Shown here: positions 50,708 through 58,745 of the stretch, piece after piece
Position numbering within the stretch: position 1 is the first letter of the stretch
Layout of the letters: each line of letters starts with the position of its first letter
DNA from: a bacterium
GTDB lineage: Bacteria > CAIWAD01
Length of the DNA stretch: 64,000 bases
Assembly: GCA_030429345.1 (NCBI GenBank)
Contig: JAUIFJ010000004.1
Coordinates: 118,916-182,915, forward strand
Direction of reading: 5' to 3'
Notes under the pieces: model-generated
The model's input: only the letters and a program-made list of their open reading frames with translations
What the model was told of the DNA's origin: nothing
Databases searched by the model: none
Position numbers and translations under genes: made by a program

Positions 50708-51202
50708 ATGGGATTCCGACGACGGAAACAAATGCGTTGTCCGGGGCACGACTACGCGGCCGGAGGAGTGTATTTCATCACGATCAAGACGAATGCACCC
50801 TGGAATCCCTTCGGCCTGCAACTGCGCAATGGTGTACGACTGAATGAGGCAGGAAGGATTGCCCGGGAGGAATGGGTACGCACATCCGCCTTGCGTCCGG
50901 GAGTCCGACTGGATGCACACGTGATCATGCCGGATCACATGCATGCCCTCCTTGTAATCCACCGAAGCGGGACGATCGGTGCGGCCAGGGAGAAGAATGC
51001 ACAAACCCTGCCATCCGGATCCCTGGGCGCCATTGTCACGGGGTACAAATCCGCCGTCACACGGCGAATCCGGAACGAAATCCCGTGGGGCGGATTGTTC
51101 GAATGGCAACGCGATTACCACGATCGCATCGTACGGGACCCCGGCGCCATCCACCACATTCGAAAATACATCCAAATGAACCCATATCGCCACCCCCGGT
51201 AG
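50708..51202 (+). CDS. REP-associated tyrosine transposase (RAYT, Y1/HUH family)
   Basis: 164 residues, single-domain Y1 transposase of the IS200-like RAYT group. HUH motif H77-M-H79 in HVIMPDHMHALLVI; nucleophile Y113 in GAIVTGYKSAVTRRIR; then FEWQRDYHDRIVRD and IRKYIQMNPYRH, the conserved RAYT tail. All active-site residues are present. AGGGGGA five bases before the ATG. Its TAG stop lies inside the first REP copy (51196-51221), and a 1.1-kb REP array follows. RAYTs bind and nick REP hairpins and are usually single-copy, so this gene is the likely handler of the adjacent repeats. Confidence 0.92.
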   Translation: MGFRRRKQMRCPGHDYAAGGVYFITIKTNAPWNPFGLQLRNGVRLNEAGRIAREEWVRTSALRPGVRLDAHVIMPDHMHALLVIHRSGTIGAAREKNAQTLPSGSLGAIVTGYKSAVTRRIRNEIPWGGLFEWQRDYHDRIVRDPGAIHHIRKYIQMNPYRHPR

Positions 51203-51221
51203 GGGCGGCCTGCGGCCGCCC
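51196..51221 (+). repeat. REP copy 1 (left, inverted orientation)
   Basis: CCGGTAGG head followed by the hairpin GGGCGGCC-TGC-GGCCGCCC (51203-51221). It contains the RAYT stop codon TAG (51200-51202). It is the only copy in this orientation. Confidence 0.88.
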
Positions 51222-51430
51222 TTTCCCCCCACCCACCGATCACGGCACGCCCCCGCGACATTGTACGAACCCGCGCGCATGGTAATTCGTGGATGGAACG
51301 GGTGATTGCATTGCCCAATTACGCGCCCACCCATCACGGCACGCCCCCGCGACACCGTCCGGCCCCGCGCACGGTGTTGCGTGGACGGAACGGGTGGGAT
51401 TCGCGGACGGTGGTTGGGGCGTGTGGGGGA

Positions 51431-51456
51431 GGGCGGCCGCAGGCCGCCCCTACCGG
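51431..51456 (-). repeat. REP copy 2
   Basis: Same hairpin in the opposite orientation, GGGCGGCC-GCA-GGCCGCCC, followed by CTACCGG. Perfect match to the reverse complement of copy 1. Confidence 0.88.
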
Positions 51457-51794
51457 GGGGCGGTTGAAATGGTGTGGGTGGATGCATGCCGGTGTAATTT
51501 GCGATCAACCCGTAACGGCACGCCCGCGCGAAACCGTTCGATCCACGCATGGTTTTGCGTATACGGATCGGGCGGATGCGTCGCCCATTTCCCACCCACC
51601 GATCACGGCACGCGCCCGCGACATTGTACGAACCCGCGCGCATGGTAATTCGTGGATGGAACGGGTGAATGCATTGCCCAATTACGCGCCCACCCACACA
51701 CGGCACGCCCCCGCGACATCCTCCGGATCCGGATACGGTGTTGCGTGGACGGAACGGGTGGGATTCGCGGACGGTGGTTGGGGCGTGTGGGGGT

Positions 51795-51820
51795 GGGCGG
51801 CCGCAGGCCGCCCCTACCGG
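51795..51820 (-). repeat. REP copy 3
   Basis: Identical to copy 2 and 364 bp downstream of it, showing that the block duplicated as a unit. Confidence 0.88.
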
Positions 51821-52253
51821 GGGCCGGTTGAAATGGTGTGGGTGGATGCATGCCGGTGTAATTTGCGATCAACCCGTAACGGCACGCCCGCGCGAATCCG
51901 TTCGATCCACGCATGGTTTCGCGTATACGGATCGGGTGGATGCGTCGCCCATTTCCCATCCGCCGATCACGGCACGCGCCCGCGACATTGTACGAACCCG
52001 CGCGCATGGTAATTCGTGGATGGAACGGGTGAATGCATTGCCCAATTACGCGCCAACCCACACACGGCACGCCCCCGCGACATTGTACGAACCCGCGCGC
52101 ATGGTAATTCGTGGATGGAACGGGTGAATGCATTGCCCAATTACGCACCCACCCACACACGGCACGCCCCCGCGACACCGTCCGGCCCCGCGCACGGTGT
52201 TGCGTGGACGGAACGGGTGGGATTCGCGGACGGTGGTTGGGGCGTGTGGGGGA

Positions 52254-52279
52254 GGGCGGCCGCAGGCCGCCCATACCGG
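52254..52279 (-). repeat. REP copy 4 (right boundary)
   Basis: One substitution in the tail (CATACCGG for CCTACCGG). It ends 6 bp before the hisC stop, so its hairpin could serve as the hisC terminator. Confidence 0.86.
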
Positions 52280-52285
52280 GTTGGA

Positions 52286-53374
52286 TTAATATTCCCGCAT
52301 GATCCGGAAGAAGGCCTCGTTCTCCTCCGGGAGGCCGAAGGTGACACGAATGCAGTGCGGCAGGCCGAAGGCCGGCAGAGGGCGAATGATCACGCCCCGT
52401 TCCAGGCAGTGTTGCGTGAAGTCCGCCGCCCGTTCCGACGACTCCATGGGACACATCAGGAAATTGGCCTGGCTGGGCAGGGTGCGCCAGCCCTTGGCGG
52501 CGAAGGCCTCCGCCATGCGCGGCTTTTCCTGTCTCACAAGGCGCAGGTATTTCTGCAGGAAACCCGTGTCCGCCAGCGCGCCCAGGCCGGCGGCGGCGGC
52601 GGGGATCGAGGGTTCGAAGGGCAGTTTCACCTTGAGCAGGTTGTGGATCAGGGCCTCTGCGGCGAATCCGTAGCCGATGCGCAGACCGCCCAGTCCATAG
52701 GCCTTCGAGAAGGTGCGCAGGGTGAGCACGTTGTCATAGCGGTAGAGCAGGCTGTCCGGGTAGCTGGCTTCCGGATCGACGAACTCGATGTAGGCCTCGT
52801 CGAGGATGATCAGCGTGTGTTCGGGAACGCTTTCCATGAAACGGTCGAATTCGGCGCGGGTGAAGATTGTTCCGGTGGGATTGTTCGGATTGGCCAGGTA
52901 GACGATCCGCGTCCTGGGACCGATGGCCGCGGCCAGGGCATCCAGGTCGAAGTGATAATCCTTCAGCGGAACCGTCTTCAGGCCCAGGCCCCGGCTGTTG
53001 GCCAGCACGTAGAATCCGACAAAGGTCCCTTCGCTGGTCAGCACCTCGTCATCGTGCTCGAGGAAAGTGCGCAGGATGTTGGCCAGGATGCTCTCGCTTC
53101 CCGAGGCGGCGATCACGTTCTCCTTGTCCAGGTGAAAGCGGCGCGCCAGCTCCTGCCGCAGCGGCACGGTGCCGATGGCCGGATAGCGATGCAGTTCCGC
53201 CAGGCTGTCCTGCAGGGCCTTGACCGCCAGGGGACTCGGCCCCAGGGGATTTTCGTTGGAGGCGAGTTTGTAGACCGTCTCCAGCCCCAGCTCGGACTTC
53301 ACTTCCTCAATGGGCTTTCCGGGCTTGTAGGGGATCAGTTTCTCGATGTAGTCAGGTACCAGGGGGCGTTTCAT
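52286..53374 (-). CDS. hisC: Histidinol-phosphate aminotransferase
   Basis: 362 residues, standard HisC length. PLP enzyme converting imidazole-acetol phosphate and glutamate to histidinol phosphate and 2-oxoglutarate. It begins IEKLIPYKPGKPIEEVKSEL; KLASNENPLGPSPLAV and the Y-P-x-G-like RYPAIGTVPLR follow; ANPNNPTGTIFTR binds the cofactor; Schiff-base lysine K224 is in LRTFSKAYGLGGLRIGYG. The final SQANFLMCP and GVIIRPLPAFGLPHCIRVTFG are family features. No other his gene is nearby, so it may also serve aromatic amino-acid transamination. GGGA seven bases before the ATG. Confidence 0.94.
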   Translation of the reverse strand: MKRPLVPDYIEKLIPYKPGKPIEEVKSELGLETVYKLASNENPLGPSPLAVKALQDSLAELHRYPAIGTVPLRQELARRFHLDKENVIAASGSESILANILRTFLEHDDEVLTSEGTFVGFYVLANSRGLGLKTVPLKDYHFDLDALAAAIGPRTRIVYLANPNNPTGTIFTRAEFDRFMESVPEHTLIILDEAYIEFVDPEASYPDSLLYRYDNVLTLRTFSKAYGLGGLRIGYGFAAEALIHNLLKVKLPFEPSIPAAAAGLGALADTGFLQKYLRLVRQEKPRMAEAFAAKGWRTLPSQANFLMCPMESSERAADFTQHCLERGVIIRPLPAFGLPHCIRVTFGLPEENEAFFRIMREY

Positions 53375-53528
53375 GCGGGAATCCCATCCTCAACGGTTTC
53401 TTGCAACAGGATCGAAGATAGGAGTCTTTCCGCATCATCCGGCAGGGACGTCGCTGGCTTCTTGCGGCAAGCTGGGGCTAATGCGATACTGCAATGATGG
53501 AACGACCGATCAGGAGCAGAGACACAAG

Positions 53529-54383
53529 GTGAATCCCCTGGGACTGGTCCTGGGGGGCGGCGGAGTGCGCTGTCTTTCCCACCTGGGTGTGGCCCAGTGC
53601 CTGCAGGACCATGGACTGCGGCCGGATCACATTACCTGTTCCTCGACAGGCACACTGGTCGGCATCCTGCTCGCCGCCGAGATTCCCCCCGCCGACATCC
53701 GCCGCGTGCTCGATTCCTTCCGCATTCGCTGGGGCTGGCTCTGGCCGACCCTTCGCAGCGGAGGCCTTTTCAACCAGCAGAACTTCCTGCGCATTCTCGA
53801 CGCCTTCGGGATTCCCGAACGCCTGGAGGACCTGCGCCTGCCGGTACAGGTCCTGGTCACTGATCTGGTCAATGCACAGCCGATCGCCCTCAGCGAAGGC
53901 AACACCCGCCTGTTGACCCTGGCCTCCTGCGCGCTCCCGGGCATCTACGCGCCGGTGCGGCACCAGGGAACGATCCTTGGCGACGGCGGCGTGACCAACA
54001 ACGTGCCCGCGGATGTCTGCCGCGCCGCGGTCGGCGAAAAGGGCATCGTCCTTTGCAGCAGCCTGGAAATGGACACCAGCATGCCGCCGGAGGAGATCCG
54101 CAGTTTCGCCCAGGTCGTCTACCGTTCGATCTACCTGCCGATCGTCAATGAGCGCTACCGCAACTTCCGCCGCCACGCGGACATCCTCATCGAACCCTTC
54201 AAACAATGCCCGCTCTGCTTCAGCCAGTGGCGGGAAATCCTCCGCTTCCAGAACCGGCAGGCCATGGAGAGGCACTTCCGCGCCGGCTATAAGGAAATGG
54301 AACAGGAACTGCCCACGCTGCGCCGCCTGCTGCAGGTCGAATCAGCCGCGGAATCCCCTCTTCGCAGCAGCTTCGGATCCTAG
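53529..54383 (+). CDS. Patatin-like phospholipase
   Basis: 284 residues from the GTG at 53529, chosen because NPLGLVLGGGGVRCLSHLGV is the normal patatin opening (oxyanion G-G-G-x-R). An upstream ATG at 53481 with GGGG would add 16 residues. The nucleophile elbow reads ITCSSTGTLVG: S39 in S-T-G, with Cys where the usual G-x-S-x-G has the first Gly. Catalytic Asp in LGDGGVTNNVP (D-G-G). RssA/RssA-like single-domain bacterial patatin, expected to hydrolyse acyl esters in the cytoplasm. Divergent from hisC. Confidence 0.85.
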   Translation: MNPLGLVLGGGGVRCLSHLGVAQCLQDHGLRPDHITCSSTGTLVGILLAAEIPPADIRRVLDSFRIRWGWLWPTLRSGGLFNQQNFLRILDAFGIPERLEDLRLPVQVLVTDLVNAQPIALSEGNTRLLTLASCALPGIYAPVRHQGTILGDGGVTNNVPADVCRAAVGEKGIVLCSSLEMDTSMPPEEIRSFAQVVYRSIYLPIVNERYRNFRRHADILIEPFKQCPLCFSQWREILRFQNRQAMERHFRAGYKEMEQELPTLRRLLQVESAAESPLRSSFGS

Positions 54384-54488
54384 GCCTTCCGCCCGCCATT
54401 CTGCTCCTTATATTGGGCGCGGCGGCCCGGGGATTCCAGTTGCAGCAAGAGAGCCTTGTTCTTCCCCGGGCGGATTTCGAGGACTTGT

Positions 54489-54827
54489 ATGCATCCCATG
54501 ATCAAGCGCAGCGGTGTGAGTTTCTTTGCCATTCTGGCCGTCATGCAATTCTATTCGGGCATGCAGGGAAGCTTCGTCGGGGCGCTTCTTGCCGCCTTCG
54601 TGCTCAGCCTGATCAATGTCAGTCTCAAACCGGTGCTGCTGGTGCTGACCCTGCCGATCAACATTCTGACCCTGGGCATCTTCACCCTCTTCGTCAACGC
54701 GATCTGCCTGTGGCTGACGGATGTGATCGTTCCCAGATTCGCCGTCAACAGCGCCTTCTGGGGCGCGTTCTGGATCTCCATTATCACCCTGTTCATCAAC
54801 ACCTTCATCGTGGATCGGCGCTCCTGA
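54489..54827 (+). CDS. Phage-holin-4-like small membrane protein (YvlD family)
   Basis: 112 residues with four membrane helices. Key stretch: FVGALLAAFVLSLINVSLKP, then LTLPINILTLGIFTLFVNAI, with the N-x-x-x-K/RP and P-x-N-x-x-T-x-G-x-F patterns of this family (often annotated as phage holin family protein but common in chromosomes without phages). GAGG precedes the ATG at 54489. Function unknown. Confidence 0.88.
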   Translation: MHPMIKRSGVSFFAILAVMQFYSGMQGSFVGALLAAFVLSLINVSLKPVLLVLTLPINILTLGIFTLFVNAICLWLTDVIVPRFAVNSAFWGAFWISIITLFINTFIVDRRS

Positions 54828-54921
54828 TCCTCCCTCGGGCAGCGGGAAACTCCTTGTGGCGGTGATTGATACCTTGCCCGCTCGCCGGCATTCGACCCCT
54901 TCAATGAAACGGAACCAAGGC

Positions 54922-57405
54922 ATGACCCCTGAAACACTTCGCCAGGAACTGCTGGGCCTGGCTGACAATCTGGTCTGGGTATGGAAGCCCCGACTGCGGA
55001 CCTTCCTCGCCTCGTTGGGCGACGACAAGCTGGCGAATCCCCGAGCCCACGTGCGCCGATTGCCGGAAAAGACCCTCAAGGAATGGACGGCCGACAGCAC
55101 CTTCCTGGATCGCCTGGAAGAGGCGAAGCAGGAACTGGCCGCGGAACTGCAGAAGGCGCGCGAGCGCTGTCCGCAGGAACTCGCCGAGAGCTGCATCGCC
55201 TATTTCAGCGCCGAGTACGGCATTCACCAGAGCCTGCCGATCTACAGCGGCGGCCTGGGCGTCCTTTCCGGGGATCACACGAAGAGCGGCCACGACCACG
55301 GCCTGCCCCTGGTCTGCGTCGGCCTTTTCTACCGCCAGGGCTACTTCGTCCAGCGCATCGACGCCCAGGGGCAGCAGCAGGCCGGCATGGACCTGCTGTC
55401 GACGGAGGACCTGCCGGCGAATCCCGTGCTCGACGGCGAGGGAAAGCCGCTGTGTATCACGGTGGACCTGCCCGCCGGCGAACTGATGCTGCATGTCTGG
55501 CTGGTCATGGTGGGCAACACGCGGCTCTACCTGCTCGACAGCGACGTGGAGGGCAATCCCTCCGAGTGGCGCAGCATCACCTGGCAGCTCTACGGCGGCG
55601 ACCGCGACATGCGGATCCGCCAGGAGATCGTGCTCGGCATCGGCGGCGTGCGCGCCCTGCGGGCCATGGGCATCCAGCCCGAAGTGTGGCACATGAACGA
55701 GGGCCACAGCGCCTTCCTGGCCGTCGAGCGCGTCGCCGAGTACCTGGCCCGGGGCCTGGCCTTCGACGAGGCCGTCGAGACCGTCAGCTCGAACACGGTC
55801 TTCACGACGCACACGCCGGTCTCGGCGGGCAACGAAGCCTTCATTCTGCCGCGATTGCACAACTACTTCCAGCCCTGGTGCGAGAAGCACGGCATGGACT
55901 TCGCCCGCCTGCTGGAGCTGGGCACGCTGACCGACAATCATGGCTACAAGAACTTCAGCCTGACGGCGCTCGCCGTCCGGTTGAGCCGCTTCGCCAACGG
56001 CGTCAGCAAGCTGCACGGCGAGGTCAGCCGCAAGATGTGGTATCACCTCTGGCACCAGTTGCCCATCGAGGAAGCGCCCATCGGCCACGTGACCAACGGC
56101 GTGCACATGGGGACCTGGATCAGCTCTCCCTTCCGCGCGCTCTTCGAGCAGGCCCTCGGCGAGGAGTGGGAAGAGCGCCTGGCCAGCGGCGAGATCCTGG
56201 AAGAGTTGTATACGCTTCCTGCAGAGGGCGTCTGGAACGCGCACGGCATGCTCAAGCAGCGTCTGTACGACGTGCTGGCCGAGAACCAGCGTCGGCGCTT
56301 CGCCGGCAGCCCGATCGACGCCGAAAGCATCGTCCGCGGCCTGCGTCCCGAAAGCCTGACCATCGGCTTCGCCCGCCGCTTCGCCACCTACAAGAGGGCC
56401 GACCTGCTCTTCAGCGACCTGGACCGGCTGGATCGCATCGTCAACGACCCCGAGCGGCCGGTGACCTTCCTCTTTGCCGGCAAGGCCCACCCGGCGGACA
56501 AGCCGGGGCAGGAAATGATCCGCCGCATCCACGAAGTGAGCCTCATGGAGCGCTTCCGCGGACGCATCGTGCTGCTGGAAGGCTACGACATGGAGGTGGC
56601 TAGCCACCTGGTGCGCGGAGTGGATGTCTGGATGAACAATCCGCGCCGCCCCCTGGAAGCCAGCGGCACCAGCGGGCAGAAGGTTCCGCCCAACGGCGGA
56701 CTGAACTTCTCGATCCTGGACGGCTGGTGGGTCGAGGGATTCGATCCCGCCCGCTGCAACGGCTGGGTGATCGGGCGCGAGAAGGATTATGGCGACGACC
56801 GCATCCAGGACTACTACGACGTCAAGAGCCAGTACGACGTGCTCGAAGGGAAGATCGTCCCGCTCTTCTTCCGTCGCGACGCGAAGGGGCTGCCGCAGGA
56901 CTGGATCGAGTGCATGAAGCACAGCATGGCCAGCCTGAGCGGCCGCTTCAGCACCCGGCGCATGGTCGGGGACTACATCGAGCAGTACTACAAGCCCGCC
57001 CGCCTGCGCGGTCGCCGGGTGCGCAGCGAGAACCTGGGCCTGGTGCACGCATTCATCGAATGGCGCCGCCACCTGATGGCCTATTGGTATCACATGACCG
57101 ATACTTTCCTGCACGCCCATCGCGGGGAGAACCGCGTCGAGGTCGAGGCGGGCCTCTACCTGGGCCTGCTGCACCCGGAGGACGTGCGCGTCCAGCTGCA
57201 CATGCAGCACAATGGCGATTTCCGCACCGTGACCGTGCCGCTGGACGGTCCGACCGGCGAGCCGGGCGAGTACCGCTACAAGCTGGTCCTGGAGGACGAA
57301 CTGCTGCGCGACAGCCAGCTGCGGCTCCGGGTGCTGCCGAATCACGATTTCCTCGAGCGCCCCATCGAAATGGGCATCTGCTTCTGGTTCAGCAAGAAAC
57401 TCTAG
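54922..57405 (+). CDS. glgP: Alpha-glucan (glycogen/maltodextrin) phosphorylase
   Basis: 827 residues. PLP-dependent phosphorolysis of alpha-1,4-glucans to glucose 1-phosphate. The N-terminal DUF3417-type region (LRQELLGLADNLVWVWKP) marks the short-N-terminus GlgP group of Thermus, actinobacteria and many phyla. Then FSAEYGIHQSLPIYSGGLGVLSGDH (split here as FSAEYGIHQSLP and IYSGGLGVLSGDH), VWHMNEGHSAFL, GFARRFATYKRADL, and the PLP-lysine segment EASGTSGQKVPPNGGLNFS with SILDGWWVEG. ATG at 54922 (GGAA seven bases upstream) is preferred to 54904. It works with GlgX encoded 5 kb downstream to break down glycogen. Confidence 0.94.
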   Translation: MTPETLRQELLGLADNLVWVWKPRLRTFLASLGDDKLANPRAHVRRLPEKTLKEWTADSTFLDRLEEAKQELAAELQKARERCPQELAESCIAYFSAEYGIHQSLPIYSGGLGVLSGDHTKSGHDHGLPLVCVGLFYRQGYFVQRIDAQGQQQAGMDLLSTEDLPANPVLDGEGKPLCITVDLPAGELMLHVWLVMVGNTRLYLLDSDVEGNPSEWRSITWQLYGGDRDMRIRQEIVLGIGGVRALRAMGIQPEVWHMNEGHSAFLAVERVAEYLARGLAFDEAVETVSSNTVFTTHTPVSAGNEAFILPRLHNYFQPWCEKHGMDFARLLELGTLTDNHGYKNFSLTALAVRLSRFANGVSKLHGEVSRKMWYHLWHQLPIEEAPIGHVTNGVHMGTWISSPFRALFEQALGEEWEERLASGEILEELYTLPAEGVWNAHGMLKQRLYDVLAENQRRRFAGSPIDAESIVRGLRPESLTIGFARRFATYKRADLLFSDLDRLDRIVNDPERPVTFLFAGKAHPADKPGQEMIRRIHEVSLMERFRGRIVLLEGYDMEVASHLVRGVDVWMNNPRRPLEASGTSGQKVPPNGGLNFSILDGWWVEGFDPARCNGWVIGREKDYGDDRIQDYYDVKSQYDVLEGKIVPLFFRRDAKGLPQDWIECMKHSMASLSGRFSTRRMVGDYIEQYYKPARLRGRRVRSENLGLVHAFIEWRRHLMAYWYHMTDTFLHAHRGENRVEVEAGLYLGLLHPEDVRVQLHMQHNGDFRTVTVPLDGPTGEPGEYRYKLVLEDELLRDSQLRLRVLPNHDFLERPIEMGICFWFSKKL

Positions 57406-57418
57406 AGAGGGGGGCTTC

Positions 57419-58714
57419 ATGCCGTCGTCCGACGCCACACGGGACATGTTGTCATACATCGAGCGGGGACCCTCTCCCTGGCATGTGATCGACGAGAGCA
57501 GGGAGCGCCTCGAGCGCGGCGGATTCCGCAAGGTGGAGGAAGGCGCGCCCTGGGACGGAACGGGCGAGGAGCCTTTCTTTGTCGTACGCTACGGAGCGGC
57601 GCTGCTGGCCGTCCGGCCGGGCACGCGGCCGCCCGCCGAGAGCGGCTTCCGCATTGTCGGGGCGCACACGGACAGCCCGACCCTGCGGCTGAAGACCCTC
57701 GGCGTGCGCGGCGAGGACAGGCAGATGCTGCTCGACGTGGAAGTATACGGCGGGCCGATCCTGGCCACTTTCGCCGATCGCGACTTCGACCTGGCCGGCC
57801 GCGTGATGCTGAAGAGCGGACCGACCGCCCGCGAGATCCTGCCGAAGCTCTTCCGGTTCGGGCGCGCCGTGGCGCACCTGCCGACCCTGGCGATCCACAT
57901 GGACCGCGGCGTCAACGACAAGGGCTTCGTGCTCGACAAGCAGACGCATCTGCCCCTGCTGGCCGGGGAACTGGAAGGCAAGGCCCCGCCCCGCGAGCAG
58001 TTCCGCGCGATCCTGGCCCGCGAACTGGACACGCTGCCGGAGAACGTTTTGGCCTGGGAACTGAACGCCGCCGACTGCCAGGCCCCGACGGAGATCGGCC
58101 TGCACGGCGAGTTCGTGCAGTCGCCGCGCCTGGACAACCTGGCGTCGTGTCACGCCGCCCTCGCCGCGCTGCTGGACACCCCTGCCGGGGAGGCGACGGC
58201 GGTCGTGGCCCTCTTCGACCACGAGGAGATCGGCAGCCGCAGCGGACGGGGGGCGGACAGCCTCTTCCTGCGCGACTTCCTCCTGCGCCTCTGCGAAGGC
58301 TCGGCGCAGAACCTTTCGCGCGCCCTGGCGCACAGCCTGCTGGTCAGCGTGGACATGGCGCACGCCTATCACCCCAACCGCCCCGAGGCCTATGACGGCG
58401 AGCATCATGTATCACTCAACGGCGGCCCGGTGATCAAGATCAACGCCAACCGCCGCTACTCGACCGACGCCTGGAGCGAGGCCTGGTTCAGCCGCCTCTG
58501 CGAGGAAGCGGATGTCCCGGTGCAGAAGTACATCCATCGTACGGATCTTCCCTGCGGCAGCACCATCGGCCCGATGAGCGAGTCCCTGCTCGGGGTGCCG
58601 GCGATCGACGTGGGCAATGCCCTGCTGGGCATGCACAGCATTCGCGAGACCGGTGGATCACGGGACCAGGAATACATGATCCGCGTCCTGGGCCGCTTCC
58701 TGGCGACGGGCTGA
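57419..58714 (+). CDS. apeB: M18 family aminopeptidase
   Basis: 431 residues, typical of M18 dinuclear zinc aminopeptidases. Zinc ligands can be placed in order: H of RIVGAHTDSPTLRL, D of SPRLDNLASCHAAL, E-E of LFDHEEIGSRSGRGADS, D of LVSVDMAHAYHP, and H of ALLGMHSIRETG. A central KINANRRYSTD and PCGSTIGPMSES also match. It releases N-terminal, often acidic, residues from peptides. Start 14 bp after the phosphorylase stop and 31 bp before the symporter, suggesting one transcript despite unrelated functions. GAGAGGGGGG lies before the ATG. Confidence 0.94.
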   Translation: MPSSDATRDMLSYIERGPSPWHVIDESRERLERGGFRKVEEGAPWDGTGEEPFFVVRYGAALLAVRPGTRPPAESGFRIVGAHTDSPTLRLKTLGVRGEDRQMLLDVEVYGGPILATFADRDFDLAGRVMLKSGPTAREILPKLFRFGRAVAHLPTLAIHMDRGVNDKGFVLDKQTHLPLLAGELEGKAPPREQFRAILARELDTLPENVLAWELNAADCQAPTEIGLHGEFVQSPRLDNLASCHAALAALLDTPAGEATAVVALFDHEEIGSRSGRGADSLFLRDFLLRLCEGSAQNLSRALAHSLLVSVDMAHAYHPNRPEAYDGEHHVSLNGGPVIKINANRRYSTDAWSEAWFSRLCEEADVPVQKYIHRTDLPCGSTIGPMSESLLGVPAIDVGNALLGMHSIRETGGSRDQEYMIRVLGRFLATG

Positions 58715-58745
58715 TTCCAGCAGTTCAAATCCGAAAGGGTGCGGC

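Larger units (their letters stand above)
51196..52279. repeat. 1.1-kb REP array with 364-bp higher-order repeats
   Basis: Located between the convergent RAYT and hisC genes. The ends are 26-bp inverted repeats (51196-51221 and 52254-52279, 25/26 matching). Inside, subunits of about 90-95 bp recur; the marker CGGCACGC occurs nine times (near 51244, 51339, 51516, 51606, 51701, 51880, 51971, 52066, 52161). Larger blocks repeat with a 364-365 bp period: GTAATTCGTGGATGGAACGG at 51281, 51646, 52010 (and 52104), and GGTTGAAATGGTGTGGGTGG at 51462 and 51826. The last block has one extra 94-bp subunit and lacks the GGTTGAAATGG part. Frames open through it show repeat-encoded, not protein-like, sequence. 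Confidence 0.9.

Noticed and set aside
51196..52279. CRISPR array
   Set aside because: Repeats are long, of several kinds, with no unique equal-length spacers and no cas genes nearby. The structure is a nested tandem array bounded by inverted REPs.
51293..52454. Long open frames through the REP array on both strands (up to about 280 codons)
   Set aside because: The repeat period and high GC keep frames open. The translations are the repeat itself over and over, with no ribosome site and no protein-like composition.
54489..54827. Prophage holin
   Set aside because: The family is commonly labelled phage holin, but there is no lysin, no phage structural gene and no integrase nearby. It is a chromosomal YvlD-like membrane protein.
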